Source: Serripes groenlandicus (lineage: Eukaryota > Mollusca > Bivalvia > Cardiida > Cardiidae). From it: a stretch of DNA of 64,000 nucleotides. Below are positions 62,305 to 64,000 of the stretch, one piece after another. Position numbers and translations under genes: made by a program. The notes below the pieces were generated by a model. It had not been told where the DNA came from. It saw only the letters and a list, made by a program, of their open reading frames with translations, and ran no database searches. Location: NCBI GenBank assembly GCA_031761405.1, contig JASEVX010000011.1, positions 64,128,767 to 64,192,766 on the forward strand, written 5' to 3'. Position 1 is the stretch's first letter. Each line of letters begins with the position of its first letter.

Positions 62305-62508
62305 TCATTTTTTTAAAGCGTCCATCATTGACTGAAAGTCTGCAAGCCTCTGATAGTCCGGATCTTCGTCTTTTTCATCCTTATCACTATCCTTGAATGA
62401 CGGATTGTTCGTATCACGAGGTAGCCGGAGTGTGCACGGCAGCATTTCGGGCATAACTGAGTGGTGTGTGACTAAAGAGTGAAGACTGGTCCATTCCTTT
62501 TCTAAACC
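62305..62508 (-). CDS. last coding exon of an unidentified host gene
   Basis: On the minus strand an acceptor (TTCTATTTTAG) is followed by 67 codons and TGA, in phase 0 and fully open. The start reads GLEKEWTSLHSLVTHHSVMP then LPCTLRLP; the rest is acidic and polar (DSDKDEKDEDPDYQRLADFQ) and ends MDALKK. Composition and codon pattern are unlike the repeats around it. The LVTHHS-x-MPE-x-LPCTLRLP pattern reminds me of the C-terminal end of an SH2 domain (tensin-like), but this is a weak guess. Upstream exons must lie beyond the D-family array or outside the window. Confidence 0.6.
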   Translation of the reverse strand, partial: GLEKEWTSLHSLVTHHSVMPEMLPCTLRLPRDTNNPSFKDSDKDEKDEDPDYQRLADFQSMMDALKK

Positions 62509-62592
62509 CTAAAATAGAACGTGGAAACATTGTTTGAATAATGTGCAAAATATAACAATAGACTCTGAAAATCAGATTTTAAGTGCAAAGTA

Positions 62593-62767
62593 CCTTATCC
62601 TTTATCCCACATGCATAAACCATTTTGACACATCTGCAGCACTGACTACTCTTGAAAACATTAATTGTTGCTAAAGTAGAAATTGCTAATAATTATAGTT
62701 TCATTTAACCTTTTCCCACATATGACAATTCTGCAGCAGACGACTTTTAACATATTTTATCAAACAA
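62593..62767 (-). mobile_element. two truncated family A copies
   Basis: A relic at 62,593-62,700 and a left end at 62,706-62,767 that breaks at ATTTTATCAA where the family D element begins. Confidence 0.7.
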
Positions 62768-64000
62768 GAGGGCCATGATTTTTTATTTTTTTTTCACTTT
62801 AGCTATATAAGCCTCGCCCCCTGGCAGCCAGTTTCCGACTAATCAACTTGGCTTGAAGGAATCTGATAGAGGGTCACCCTAGGAACATTTCTACAAAATT
62901 ATTTGAAAATCGGCCAGATACTTTTGGAGGAGAAGATTTTTTAAGTTTTCACTATAGCCATATAATGCAAAATAGCCCTGCCTACTGGCGGCCATGTTTT
63001 TTGACCAATCAACATGGCTTGAAGGAATCTGAAAGTGGGTCATCCAAGGAACATTTCTACAAAATTATTTGAAAATCGGGCCGACACTTTTTGAGAAGAA
63101 GATTTTTTAAGTTTGCACTATAGCCATATAAGGCAAAATAGCCCCGCCCCCCCCCATGGCGGCCATGTTTTTCGACCAATCAACATGGCTTGAAGGAATC
63201 TGATAGAGGGTCACCCAAGGAACATTTCTACAAAATCATTTGAAAATCAGCCTGACACTTTCGGAGGAGAAGATTTTTTAAGTTTTCACTATAGCCATAT
63301 AAGGCAAAATAGCCCCGCCCCCCTGGCGGCCGTGTTTTTTGACCAATCAACATGGCTTGAAGGAATCTGGTAGAGGGTCATCCATCCCTAAAATTTGAAG
63401 GAATTCTGGTGAGGTCATTAAGAGGATGCTTTCTGTGAAGTTTCATCCCAATTGACCCACTGGTTACTGAGGAGAAGATGTTGAAGATTTTTTAAGTTTT
63501 CACTTTGGCCATATAAGGCAAAATAGCCCCGCCCCCTGGCGACCATGTTTTTTGACCAATCAACATGGCTTGAAGGAATCTGATAGAGGATTACCCAAGG
63601 AACATTTCTACAAAATTATTTGAAAATCGGCCTGACACTTTTGGAGAAGAAGATTTTTTAAGTTTGCACTATAGCCATATAAGGCAAAATAGCCCCGCCC
63701 CCCCCTGGCGGCCATGTTTTTCGACCAATCAACATGGCTTGAAGGAATCTGATAGAGGGTCACCCAAGGAACATTTCTACAAAATTATTTGAAAATCGGC
63801 CTTACACTTTCGGAGGAGAAGATTTTTTAAGTTTTCACTATAGCCATATAAGGCAAAATAGCCCCGCCCCCCCCTGGCGGCCATGTTTTTCGACCAATCA
63901 ACACGGCTTGAAGGAATCTGATAGAGGGTCATCCAAGGAACATTTCTACAAAATTATTTGAAAATCTGCCAACCAATTTGGGAGAAGAAGAATTTTGAAG
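62768..64000 (-). repeat. family D element with 170-bp tandem units, runs off the window
   Basis: Begins with the inverse of the D right end (ACAAGAGGGCCATGA) and continues as about seven units with ATAGCCATATAAGGCAAAAT, AGCCCCGCCCCC, GACCAATCAACATGGCTTGA and ACATTTCTACAAAATTATTT. Units are highly alike, so the array is young or homogenised. Confidence 0.92.

Noticed and set aside
61843..62316. 157-codon plus-strand ORF of 10-residue repeats
   Set aside because: Result of a 30-bp minisatellite; two frames are open at once, and it is antisense to the end of a real exon.

Overview
The window is eukaryotic, AT-rich, intron-containing animal DNA. A bivalve mollusc is the best guess, inferred from the mix of a Polinton/Maverick element, tRNA-derived SINEs with animal-type central domains, TTAA-flanked MITEs and long repeats ending in a GGCCATCATGGCC-type terminus. 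No database search was possible, so the taxon is an inference.

Layout. (1) 1-4,187: part of a Polinton/Maverick (adintovirus-like) element on the minus strand: chromodomain-tailed integrase, a Polinton-type protein of unknown function, two small basic proteins that look like distant paralogues, an A32/FtsK-type packaging ATPase, and a gene fragment cut by a satellite. The rest of the element lies left of base 1. (2) 4,188-7,491: a 52-bp minisatellite that appears to have grown from the end of a 392-bp satellite unit. (3) 7,492-9,300: relic ORFs, CRE/TATA-like motifs and a cluster of GC-rich palindromes. (4) 9,300-18,000: retroelement debris, fold-back repeats and MITEs. (5) 18,073-45,744, plus strand: a complete ferrochelatase gene (FECH) in 11 exons. 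All splice sites and phases agree and give 426 residues with mitochondrial presequence, catalytic His and Glu, and all four [2Fe-2S] cysteines. Exon 1 lies 11.1 kb upstream of exon 2. (6) 46-62 kb: almost only repeats (MITEs, SINEs, 74-bp and 30-bp tandem arrays, long D-family elements). (7) 62,305-62,508, minus strand: the last coding exon of a second, unidentified host gene whose other exons lie to the right. (8) 62,768-64,000: a 170-bp tandem array running off the window.

The only clearly functional host gene is FECH, which catalyses the last step of haem synthesis. Its introns are packed with MITEs. About 45-50 copies of one TTAA-flanked, hairpin-forming family (family A, piggyBac-type ends) lie in the window, with at least two age cohorts, frequent nesting and chains of copies sharing one TTAA. 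Family B (ends with AGAGCTCTAGATAAGG) and family C (near-perfect palindromes with 4-bp target duplications) are fewer. MITE ends lie within 15-65 bp of the 3' splice sites of FECH exons 2-5. A decayed partial copy of exon 6 survives in intron 6, clipped by a MITE.

No operon-like novel system was seen. The most interesting items are the exon-6 relic, MITEs at splice acceptors, the palindrome cluster at 9 kb, the origin of the satellite, the shared leader motif of the Polinton genes, and the family C transposon ends.
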